In this document: one piece after another, positions 1 to 6,643 of the stretch | Layout of the letters: each line of letters opens with the position of its first letter | Numbering within the stretch: the stretch's first letter is position 1 | Assembly: GCA_965220305.1 (NCBI GenBank) | Contig: OZ244817.1 | Span: 2,356,001-2,420,000 of the forward strand | DNA: 64,000 nt | Direction: 5' to 3' | From: G965220305 sp965220305 | GTDB taxonomy: Bacteria > Chloroflexota > Dehalococcoidia > Lucifugimonadales > UBA3495 | The notes under the pieces: model-generated | The model's database searches: none | Told to the model about the DNA's origin: nothing | The model's input: only the letters and a program-made list of their open reading frames with translations | Translations under genes and position numbers: made by a program

Positions 1-648
1 ATTGAACTGCCCCTGTTTCCGCTGAACTTGGTGCTGTTCCCAGGGATGCGCCAGCCGCTGCACATCTTCGAGGAGCGGTACAAGGCCATGATTGGGGACT
101 GCGTGGAGCGGGAAGCCCCCTTCGGCATAGTGCTAATCAAGGATGGCCGAGAGGTGGGCGACCCGGCGGAGCCCTTCCGGGTGGGCACCACCGCCCGGAT
201 CAACCAGGTCCAACGTTTGGAAGATGGCCGCATGAACATCCTCACCCAGGGAGAGCGCCGCTTCCGGCTGGTGGAGGTCATCCAGTGGGTGCCCCACCTG
301 GTGGGTCTGGTGCAGTACCTGGAGGACGAACCGGGTGAAGTCTCGGCGTCGCTGGTGGAGGAAGTAAACCGGGAGTACGCCACCTTCCTGCGCCACATGT
401 CCTCCCTGGCGGGCGGCTGGAACAGCCGGGTGGAAGTTACCGACGACCCGCAGCGGTTGGCCTCGGAGGCCCAGGTTAGCCTGGCCTCCAGCATCGAGTG
501 GCCCACCGACATCCGCCAGCAATTGCTGGAGTCCACCACCGTCCAGCAGCGGCTGGAACGGGTGCTGCCCCTGTTGCAGCGAGGCAATCGGGTCCTGCAG
601 GAGCGGGTGGACGAAAACAACCCCTTCCGAGGCTCCCGCCTGAACTAG
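1..648 (+). CDS. LON substrate-binding (N-terminal) domain protein, 5' end cut by window edge
   Basis: The reading frame is open from base 1 and begins in the middle of the typical LON N-domain opening (LPLFPLNLVLFPG, then LHIFEERY), so the true start lies left of the window and the internal TTG at 28 is not the start. About 215 residues are visible: the beta-rich substrate-recognition fold up to roughly residue 110, followed by a helical part. There is no AAA+ or protease domain, so this is the stand-alone LON-domain family of unknown precise role, often described as peptidase S16-like. It ends in ENNPFRGSRLN. A strong hairpin terminator follows at 864-888. Confidence 0.85.
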   Translation: MELPLFPLNLVLFPGMRQPLHIFEERYKAMIGDCVEREAPFGIVLIKDGREVGDPAEPFRVGTTARINQVQRLEDGRMNILTQGERRFRLVEVIQWVPHLVGLVQYLEDEPGEVSASLVEEVNREYATFLRHMSSLAGGWNSRVEVTDDPQRLASEAQVSLASSIEWPTDIRQQLLESTTVQQRLERVLPLLQRGNRVLQERVDENNPFRGSRLN

Positions 649-1070
649 CCGGCCCCTGGCGTCCACCTACCGTATCCCACACCCACCCTGACCCCCTTCT
701 CCCACCCCGTCATTCCGGCGGAGGACGGAATCCATATCTGGCGAACGGTCCTAACAGTTGACTACACTGTTGAATCGGGGGCTGGATTCCCACCTTCGCG
801 GGAATGACGGTGGGGGCGCTTGCCTGAAAGCCCACCTTGGCCTTTGGCCGGAGAATCGAAAGACCCTGGGGATGCCCCAGGGCCTTTTCATTCTCGTCTC
901 ACCTGGTCATCCCGTACTTTTCTGTCATTCTGAGCAGAGCGAAGAATCTAAAGTTCTTGCCCACATCGCTTTTCTTCGGTACTCGGACGAGGTCCCGGAT
1001 GAGGGATTTCAGATTCTTCGCTTCGCTCAGAATGACATTTGCTGAAAATGAAAAGGCCCTGGGGGATGCC
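649..1070. repeat. Intergenic repeat cluster with large imperfect palindrome
   Basis: No gene is seen here. Bases 708-734 and 781-811 carry dispersed repeats of the type CATTCCGGCGGAGGNCGGAAT and TTCNCGCGGGAATGACGG. Bases about 862-1068 form one large imperfect inverted repeat. Its outer arms read GGGCCTTTTCATTCTC (880-895) and the near-complement GAAAATGAAAAGGCCC (1042-1057). Its inner arms are the motif TGTCATTCTGAGC..GCGAAGAATCT (about 929-952) and its complement (about 1010-1036). Similar motifs recur across the window at 2627, 2691, 11136, 11193, 23739 and 26581. Confidence 0.75.
864..888 (+). terminator. Rho-independent terminator after the LON-domain gene
   Basis: CCCTGGGG (864-871), a three-base loop and CCCCAGGG (875-882) form a perfect 8-bp GC-rich stem, followed by CCTTTT. 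It lies 216 bases after the stop codon and also serves as the outer edge of the large palindrome described for this gap. Confidence 0.6.
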
Positions 1071-1080
1071 CTGCCCCGGC

Positions 1081-1108
1081 TTGCCTTCCCTTGCCCGGTG
1101 TATATAAT
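1081..1108 (+). promoter_or_regulatory. Sigma70-type promoter for mmgE/prpD-like gene
   Basis: TTGCCT (1081-1086), a 16-bp spacer and a perfect TATAAT (1103-1108). The -10 lies 75 bases before the chosen start at 1184. It is one of only a few consensus -10 boxes visible in the window. Confidence 0.6.
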
Positions 1109-1183
1109 TGGGGTAACTGGGCGGGGGGCCTTGTATCTGCCAGCGCCCCGTCCGTTCTGAAGAAGATTGAGGAGGTCGCTAAT

Positions 1184-2554
1184 ATGGGCGCAACCGAGAC
1201 CATCGCCAATTGGATTGTCAACACCAGCTATGAGGACATTCCTCCCGACGCCATCCGGGTGGCCAACGAGTCGTGCTTCGATCTGCTGGGCGTCATCCTG
1301 GCCGGGTCGGCCCAGCCGGTGGGCGACATCATACAGCAGTACACCAAGGACCTGGGGGGCGCGCCCGAGGCGACCGTGCTGGCCTCGGGGCACAAGACCT
1401 CGTTGCCCAATACCGCCCTGGCCAACGGCACCATGGGCCACGCCTTGGACTACGACGACTTCGGCGGGTTCGGGCACCCCACCGTGGCTATCTTCCCGGC
1501 CCTGCTGGCCCTGGGCGAGAACATGGGCGCCACCGGGCAGGACCTGATAGAAGCCTACGTAATCGGCTGCGAGGTTGGTCTGGCCCTGCAGCATACCACC
1601 AAGTACAACCAGATGGAGAAGGGTTTCCACGCCACCGCTGTCATCGGTCGCATGGCCTGTACCGCTGCCTGCGCCAAGTTGCTGGGCCTGGATGAGCAAC
1701 AGACGGTCACTGCCCTGGGAATTGCCGGGTCCATGTCCAGCGGCCTGATTCACAACTTCGGCACCATGACCAAGCCCCTGCACGCCGGTCTGGTGGGCCG
1801 CGACGGGGTTACGGCGGTACAGTTGGCCCAGCGGGGCCTGACCTCTGGCCAGCAGGTGGTGGAGCACCCCCTGGGATTCACCGCCACGGTGCTGGGCCCG
1901 GGCATCTACGACCTGAACAACATGGCCGCCAACCTGGGCAACCCCTTCCGGGTCCAGGACGCCCTGATGATTAAGAAGTACCCCTGCTGTGGCGGCAACC
2001 ACGCCATGCTGGACAGCCTGTTCAGCCTGATGCGGGAGCACGACTTCACCTACGACGACGTGGTGGAGGCCGAGGTGGACCAGTCCTTCCTGTCCATCGT
2101 CATGCTCTACGAGGAGCCCGACGATGAGCTGAAGGGCAAGTTCAGCGCCAAGTACAACGTGGCGGCGGCCCTGGTGGACGACGAGGTGAGCATACCCACC
2201 TTCAGCCAGGAGAAGATTGACGACCCCAAGATTCAGGAGGCCATGACCAAGGTGCGCAACCGGGTAATGGCCAAGGCCGAAGAGGGTCTGACCGACCATG
2301 CCCAGGGGCTTCCGGTGCGTATCACCCTGAAGGACGGTCGGGTGCTGGAACACCGCACGGCGCGGGAGAACATTCTGGGAGCCCAGAAGAACCCCTGGGG
2401 CTGGGACAACATCAAGGCCAAGTTCGAGGTCAACGCCGCCTTGGCCCTGTCCCGGGAAAAGATTGCCGAAACGGTGGACACCTGGTCCGACATCACCCAG
2501 GTAAGCGACGTGGCCGGCGCCATCCAAAGCACCCTGGTGGGCAGCGACAGTTAG
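1184..2554 (+). CDS. MmgE/PrpD family protein (2-methylcitrate dehydratase-like)
   Basis: 456 residues, the usual length for MmgE/PrpD (2-methylcitrate dehydratase / cis-aconitate decarboxylase-like fold). The sequence opens MGATETIANWIVNTSYEDIPPD and then shows typical family blocks: LLGVILAG, a helical stretch with NGTMGHALDYDDFG (about residues 84-97), GFHATAVIGRMACTAAC, and KKYPCCGGNHAMLD in the middle. The start at 1184 is preferred over an upstream in-frame start because GGAGG sits 8 bases before it and the promoter at 1081-1108 fits. It stands alone between two repeat gaps. The substrate in this organism cannot be told; many PrpD paralogues act outside the methylcitrate cycle. Confidence 0.85.
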   Translation: MGATETIANWIVNTSYEDIPPDAIRVANESCFDLLGVILAGSAQPVGDIIQQYTKDLGGAPEATVLASGHKTSLPNTALANGTMGHALDYDDFGGFGHPTVAIFPALLALGENMGATGQDLIEAYVIGCEVGLALQHTTKYNQMEKGFHATAVIGRMACTAACAKLLGLDEQQTVTALGIAGSMSSGLIHNFGTMTKPLHAGLVGRDGVTAVQLAQRGLTSGQQVVEHPLGFTATVLGPGIYDLNNMAANLGNPFRVQDALMIKKYPCCGGNHAMLDSLFSLMREHDFTYDDVVEAEVDQSFLSIVMLYEEPDDELKGKFSAKYNVAAALVDDEVSIPTFSQEKIDDPKIQEAMTKVRNRVMAKAEEGLTDHAQGLPVRITLKDGRVLEHRTARENILGAQKNPWGWDNIKAKFEVNAALALSREKIAETVDTWSDITQVSDVAGAIQSTLVGSDS

Positions 2555-2737
2555 CGACCAATATGGGGTTATGCACTTTAACCAGGGTGCAGTAGGTGTA
2601 AAAGTATGAGGGGTTTGAGACTGTCACCCTGAGCGAAGCGAAGGGTCTAAAGTGTTAGGTGTGCTAACCCCTTTGCAGCTCCAACACTTTAGATTCTTCG
2701 TCGCAAGCTTCTCAGAATGAGAGGATAAGGTAGGCCC

Positions 2738-2781
2738 AGGCCCCTCACCTGCCCCATTACGGGAGGGTAAGGGGCCTTTTT
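2738..2781 (+). terminator. Terminator between convergent mmgE/prpD-like and MOSC genes
   Basis: AGGCCCCT (2738-2745) pairs with AGGGGCCT (2770-2777), with a small inner CCT/AGG pairing, followed by a run of T to 2781. The U-tract is on the plus strand, so it ends transcription coming from the gene at 1184. Dispersed repeats (GAGCGAAGCGAAGGGTCTAAAG at 2632 and its inverted partner at 2690-2718) fill the DNA before it. Confidence 0.6.
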
Positions 2782-2813
2782 CGTTCCAGGTCGGGCCCAT
2801 TGCGCCGTCGGCG

Positions 2814-3242
2814 CTACGGCTCGATTCTGATGGAGTCCCCCACCTTTATGGGGCCGCCACTGATGACCGTGGTCAGCATTCCCCGGCGTCCTTGAATCTC
2901 TCCCAGCAGTCCGGGGCGAATGGCGTTCATCTTTTCGCAGGCGATGCACGGCCCCACGATTTCCAGGGTCACGCTGTCGCCGATGAAGATGACCTGCCCC
3001 TCCGTGGCTTCGGACAGGTCCAGGCCGGTGGTGGTGATGTTCTCTTTAATCTGGCCCGGATTAACGTCCAGGTTATCCAGGGTCTCCTTGTCCATGACCA
3101 GCACCTGTCGGACGTTGTCCGCGCTGCAACTGCGGTCGCCTTCCAGTCCCTGTCCCGAGAGTGCGGTGGCTTCCTGCACCGGGTCGGAGAGAGTACCCTT
3201 GACCCGGGCGATGTGCAGATTGGATATCGTACCTTGCTGCAT
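2814..3242 (-). CDS. MOSC domain-containing protein
   Basis: 142 residues, about the size of a bare MOSC domain, the sulfur-carrier fold related to the C-terminus of molybdenum cofactor sulfurase. Visible family features are GLEGDRSC near the N-terminus, QVLVMDKETLD, the ENITTTGLDLSE block, and GPCIACEKMNAIRPG with the conserved cysteine region. The gene may start at 3242 (MQQGTISNLH), which has AGGAGG 7 bases upstream. An ATG two codons earlier lies only one base from the same AGGAGG. It converges on the MmgE/PrpD gene. A role in molybdenum cofactor handling would suit the molybdenum hydroxylase at 43736, but that is inference. Confidence 0.8.
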   Translation of the reverse strand: MQQGTISNLHIARVKGTLSDPVQEATALSGQGLEGDRSCSADNVRQVLVMDKETLDNLDVNPGQIKENITTTGLDLSEATEGQVIFIGDSVTLEIVGPCIACEKMNAIRPGLLGEIQGRRGMLTTVISGGPIKVGDSIRIEP

Positions 3243-3563
3243 GTTCATACCTCCTGTACCGTGGCCGAGCATTGGAGTCGTCGCCGTTGGCCCCGGGCCA
3301 ACTATATTGTGGGGTTCTGCTGGGGATTATAGGATTGTTGCCGGTAAATTACCACTACCTGGACCGGGGCAGGCCCTATCGTTTGTTTGTGGAACCCCGC
3401 CTGCCCCGGTCATTCCGGCGGAGGCCGGAATCCAGGGGTGGAGGGCCTGCGATGGACGGGGACGGTAGGCCCTTCGCTCCGCTCAGAGCCTGCACTCCGC
3501 GTAGGCGGGGTGGTGACAGGAAGCGGCTCATTCTGAGCTTGTCGAACCACTTCCCCGCCGTTT
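3243..3563. repeat. Intergenic repeats downstream of the substrate-binding protein gene
   Basis: No gene is seen here. A TCATTCCGGCGGAGGCCGGAAT palindromic repeat lies at 3411-3432. Other dispersed motifs (TTCGCTCCGCTCAGAGCCTGC at about 3472 and TTCTGAGCTTGTCGAAC at 3530-3546) follow. Confidence 0.7.
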
Positions 3564-3590
3564 AAGAAGGGCCTCCCCGAAGGAAGGCCC
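3564..3590 (-). terminator. Rho-independent terminator with UUCG loop
   Basis: Read on the minus strand, GGGCCTTCC and GGGAGGCCC form a 9-bp stem closed by the stable TTCG tetraloop, followed by TTCTT. It lies 30 bases after the stop codon of the gene at 3621-4550. A well-formed terminator directly behind the gene argues that the full length is still transcribed as one unit despite its internal UGA. Confidence 0.8.
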
Positions 3591-3620
3591 CTGAAATGCT
3601 TTGGCAACTCGACGCGCAGT

Positions 3621-4550
3621 TTAGTCGTCGGCGGAAACCGGCTCGGCCAACTCGACTATGCGGTTGTCCACCAATTCGGTGGAGCAGGCGGCGTCGGTAA
3701 TCAGGCCCCAGCGGGTCATCCAATTGTAGGTGTCTTCCACAATTTCATCGGTGTAGGGGGTGGGCTTCACGTAGCGCAGCCGGCCCAGGTGGAAGTCCTC
3801 CGGGGTCAGGCCGCCGTAGGCTTTCAACGCCTCGGCATGACGGGGGTCGTCAATCATGTAGTGCATGTACTTGCGCTTGTCGGCGTTGAGCAGGTCGACG
3901 GCCTTCTCCACCGCCCGGTTGATGGCGGCGAAGGTCTCCTCGTCCATGTCGTCGCTGGCGTTCTCGGCCCCCAGGTAGTGGCCTTCGCACAGAATCTTGC
4001 AACCCAGCTTCTCGGCCAGGCTAATCCAGGGTTCCATCACCAGGGCCGCGTCCACCTCTCCGGTCCACATCGCTTCAAAGCGGTCCTTGGGAGACCCGCA
4101 GTGGACCAGCTTGATTTTCTCCCCCGGCAGGTAACCTTCCAGCAATCGCAGGGCGACGTAGTGGGAACCGGCGTGGAACTGCACCGCGATGGGACGGTTG
4201 CCCAGGGTGCCGGGGTAGTTGTGGGGTGAATCGGGGCGTACCACCACCGCCTGGCTGACCACGGCGGACCGCAGCGCGATTACCTTGGCTCCCTGCTTGC
4301 TCTCGTAGGCCCGACGGACCTGACCCTCTTCTCAAGCGCGGTAGATGGAGACCCGGGCCTCCTCGAAGGCGGTGTGTTGCAGGATGGGGTTCACCTCCTC
4401 CGGGTTCTCGGTGCGGGCCACCTTTCCGGTGGGAATGGTGGTGACGAACTCCATGTCGATGCCCTCGGCCTCAAAGAGCCCGTTGTCCTTGGCAATCAAC
4501 CAGGGAAGGCTGAATACGTTTCCGCTTATCTCGCTGACTACTTTCTGCAT
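3621..4550 (-). CDS. NMT1/THI5-like substrate-binding protein with in-frame UGA (candidate selenoprotein)
   Basis: Read through one UGA codon (4334-4332), the frame gives 309 residues, a normal length for the NMT1/THI5-like periplasmic-binding fold. It starts MQKVVSEISGNVFSLPWLIAK with TAGGAGA 5 bases upstream and has no signal peptide. The part before the UGA ends EEARVSIYRA and the part after it continues EEGQVRRAYESKQGA in the same frame, then NRPIAVQFHAGSHYVALRLLEG, YHYMIDDP-like helices and NWMTRWGL. From memory, homologues read YRACEWGQ here, so UGA falls on a cysteine. A 6-bp stem with a GU loop begins 10 bases after the UGA. Alternatives are a simple nonsense mutation, or two separate fragments. 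Confidence 0.6.
4307..4334 (-). promoter_or_regulatory. Candidate SECIS element with its UGA codon
   Basis: On the minus strand the UGA (4334-4332) is followed by a 10-nt spacer, AGGTCC, loop GTC and GGGCCT: a 6-bp stem with one G-U pair and a loop that starts with GU, 16 nt after the UGA. Bacterial selenocysteine elements lie just behind the UGA and need a guanine, usually GU, in the apical loop. The same geometry occurs at 22949-22978. In GC-rich DNA short stems are common, so this alone is weak. Confidence 0.4.
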
Positions 4551-4619
4551 CAAGTCTCCTACATGGGGCGTACCAATGTGCGAGTATTCTAGCACGGCCA
4601 GCGGGCGGCTTCCACCGGG

Positions 4620-4746
4620 CCATACTGCCTCCCCCCGACCCTCCCCTGGATTCCCGCTTTCGCGGGAACGACGGTGGAGGGGTTCCTTGGATTCCGGCCC
4701 CGCTCTGCAACGGGGCTGGCTCTGCGCCGGAATGACGGTGGGAGTG
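4620..4746. repeat. Dispersed GGATTCC..GGAATGACGG repeats
   Basis: Two repeat units lie side by side: GGATTCCCGCTTTCGCGGGAA at about 4649-4669 and a longer version at 4688-4737 with inner arms GCCCCG..CGGGGC. Each is an inverted repeat ending in GACGGTGG. Similar units occur at 3411, 10267, 20440, 35200, 40061, 43446, 57785 and 57970. Confidence 0.75.
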
Positions 4747-4773
4747 GGGACGGTGACAAGCACCAGTCCCCCT

Positions 4774-4936
4774 CAGGGCAAACGCATTCTAAAATCGGAG
4801 GTTGCGGTTGAACCTTTGTCATTGGGCAACCGACGCAACTCTTGCTTGGAATTTTTCCGAATCTCTCAAGCCGGAGCCGATTCTCGCAAAATATTTCTGC
4901 CAATTTGTGGCTTCAAATTAGAATGCGTTTGCCCTG
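4774..4936. mobile_element. MITE-like element with perfect 19-bp terminal inverted repeats
   Basis: The left end CAGGGCAAACGCATTCTAA (4774-4792) is exactly the reverse complement of the right end (4918-4936). The 163-bp element holds no gene. It is bounded on both sides by the same 10-bp direct repeat CAGTCCCCCT (4764-4773 and 4937-4946), as expected of a target-site duplication. The inside is AT-richer than the surroundings. A transposase able to move it is not seen in the window. A related but degenerate end pair occurs at 43491 and 43632. Confidence 0.8.
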
Positions 4937-5045
4937 CAGTCCCCCTCCTTCGCCTTGCCTCATACCCTGGATTGGCATAAACTTGCCCCCAGTTTGAGGG
5001 CCTCTTCCCCCTGGGAAGGCGGCACATTTTGTATTGGGGGCTGGC

Positions 5046-5894
5046 ATGGCCGACTATGAATTCATCAAAGTTGAGACCCGGGACGGCGTGCTGATGATTA
5101 CCATGCACGACCCACCCACCCGCAACGCCCTGGGGCCGGACATGTCCCGGGAAATTACCGAGCGGTTGGACCAGTTTGAGCAAGACCCGGATGAGCGGGT
5201 CCTGCTGCTGACTGGCACCGAACCCTCCTTCTGCTCGGGGGCCAACGTGCGGGGCTTCAACCAGCGCATCCAGGAGCGGGAGGCCCGGGGCGGCGAGCCG
5301 GAACCCCTGCCCTGGGGCAAGATGGAGACCCGCTTCGCCAAGCGCGAGTACTTTACTCCCAGCCAGGCCCCCCAGTTGGTGCTGCGCATCCACGAGTTGC
5401 AAAAGCCTACCATCGCCGCCGTGAACGGCCACGCTATGGGCGTGGGCATGGGGCTTTCCCTGGCCTGCGACATCCGTATCGCCGCCGAGAAGGCCCAGTT
5501 CTCCGAGGCCTTCGTCCTGCGGGGCCTGATTCCCGCCGACGGAAGCTGCTGGCAGTTGCCCCGGCTCATCGGACTGAGCAACACCCTGATGCTCCAGTAC
5601 ACCGGCGACCGCATCGACGGCAACGAGGCCTTCCGTCTGGGCCTGGCCAGCAAGGTTTACCCCGACGGGGAGATGATGGAGGGGGCGATGGAGTTGGCGA
5701 CCCGGCTAGCCCAGGGGCCGACCCAGTCCTACTCGCTCATCAAATACCTGGTGCACCGCAGCCTGGACATGGGCCTGGGGGAGAGCCTGCAACTGGCCCA
5801 CGCCGCCCAGGAGCAGGCCCGCCAGACCGAAGACCACAAGGAGGCGGTGCAGGCCTTCCTGGAGAAGCGCCGCCCGGCGTTCAAGGGGCGCTAG
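5046..5894 (+). CDS. Enoyl-CoA hydratase/isomerase family protein
   Basis: 282 residues of the crotonase fold. Visible blocks are NALGPDMSREI near the N-terminus, the oxyanion-hole loop SFCSGANVRGFNQR, KPTIAAVNGHAMGVGMGLSLACDIRIAAE, and FSEAFVLRGLIPADGSCWQLPRLIG. In classical enoyl-CoA hydratase the second catalytic glutamate lies in PEV; here the aligned stretch reads AFVLRG, as in PaaG-like and other variants, so the exact reaction is open. The start at 5046 has GGGGG closely upstream. It is monocistronic: a repeat/MITE region lies before it and a terminator at 6005-6033 follows. Confidence 0.85.
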   Translation: MADYEFIKVETRDGVLMITMHDPPTRNALGPDMSREITERLDQFEQDPDERVLLLTGTEPSFCSGANVRGFNQRIQEREARGGEPEPLPWGKMETRFAKREYFTPSQAPQLVLRIHELQKPTIAAVNGHAMGVGMGLSLACDIRIAAEKAQFSEAFVLRGLIPADGSCWQLPRLIGLSNTLMLQYTGDRIDGNEAFRLGLASKVYPDGEMMEGAMELATRLAQGPTQSYSLIKYLVHRSLDMGLGESLQLAHAAQEQARQTEDHKEAVQAFLEKRRPAFKGR

Positions 5895-6004
5895 CGGGCT
5901 GCGTGACGCCCATAGTGCGGGCGAGAAACATGCCCCATTGGTGCGCGCCGTAGCATCCCGGCGATGTTTGGCTGCCCCGGATTGTAACAAAGTCGGGGCT
6001 TGAA

Positions 6005-6033
6005 GAGGGTGGCAAACAACCACCCTCCTTTTC
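6005..6033 (+). terminator. Rho-independent terminator after enoyl-CoA hydratase gene
   Basis: GAGGGTGG (6005-6012), a 7-base loop and CCACCCTC (6020-6027) form a perfect 8-bp stem followed by CTTTT. It lies 110 bases behind the stop codon and just ahead of the brnT gene. Confidence 0.75.
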
Positions 6034-6061
6034 ATTTTGTATATACTTCATGTAGGCATAC

Positions 6062-6337
6062 ATGGACTTTGAGTGGGACGAAGCCAAGGACGAGGCCAAC
6101 ATCGCCAAACATGGCATCAGCTTCGATGAAGCAACAGGTATATTTAATGGACCTATTCTCCAAAGGGAAGATAGCCGTCGTGATTACGGAGAGACCAGGT
6201 TTACCGCCATTGGCATAACCGAGGGAAAGGAGTTGTTCGTGGCCTATACCATGCGCGGCCAGGTTGTCCGGATAATTTCAGCCAGGAGGTCTAGAAGAGA
6301 TGAGCGAAGAACGTATCGTCAGACGCAAGCTGAGTGA
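6062..6337 (+). CDS. brnT: BrnT family ribonuclease toxin
   Basis: 91 residues with the family signature MDFEWDEAKDEANIAKHGISFDEA and, towards the C-terminus, the basic GQVVRIISARRSRRDERRTY block. BrnT is a RelE-fold ribonuclease that inhibits translation and is held inactive by BrnA. It overlaps the downstream antitoxin gene by 38 bases, the usual toxin-first brnTA order. All key basic residues appear present, so the toxin looks intact. Regulation is normally by BrnA binding the operon promoter. The AT-rich stretch at 6031-6047, including TATACT, probably holds the promoter. Confidence 0.9.
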   Translation: MDFEWDEAKDEANIAKHGISFDEATGIFNGPILQREDSRRDYGETRFTAIGITEGKELFVAYTMRGQVVRIISARRSRRDERRTYRQTQAE

Positions 6338-6617
6338 TACTCATAAAGGGAAGACCGACTGGGCTAGGGTGGACGCCATGACCGAAGAAGAAATCGACGA
6401 GGCTGCTCGTTCCGACCCTGATGCCCAGCCTACCGACGCCGCCTTCTGGGAGGAAGCGGTGACGGTGATTCCTTCCAAGAACCTGGTTTGGCTGCACGTG
6501 GACTGGGATATATTGCACTGGTTCCAGAGCCAGGGCAAAGGCTACCAAGACCGTATGAACGCCGTCCTGCGGGCCTATATGGAGGCCCAAGTTGAAGCCC
6601 AAAAGTCCAATCCTTAA
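6300..6617 (+). CDS. brnA: BrnA family antitoxin
   Basis: 105 residues, starting inside the end of brnT. The N-terminal half is charged and disordered-looking (toxin-binding). The C-terminal half contains the ribbon-helix-helix type stretch KNLVWLHVDWDILHWFQSQGKGYQDRMNAVLRAYMEAQ, matching BrnA (VTIRLDxDVLEWFKxQGKGYQTRINAVLRAYM). It neutralises BrnT and should repress the operon. Confidence 0.9.
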   Translation: MSEERIVRRKLSDTHKGKTDWARVDAMTEEEIDEAARSDPDAQPTDAAFWEEAVTVIPSKNLVWLHVDWDILHWFQSQGKGYQDRMNAVLRAYMEAQVEAQKSNP

Positions 6618-6643
6618 ATTAAGGGTGCAGAAGGAGGCCCGCC

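Noticed and set aside
899..2527. A 542-codon open frame on the minus strand opposite the MmgE/PrpD gene, and a 583-codon frame on the plus strand opposite the BNR gene (27431-29182).
   Set aside because: Both are shadows of high-GC coding on the other strand: low-complexity Gly/His/Val-rich translations, no ribosome-binding site, no family motif.
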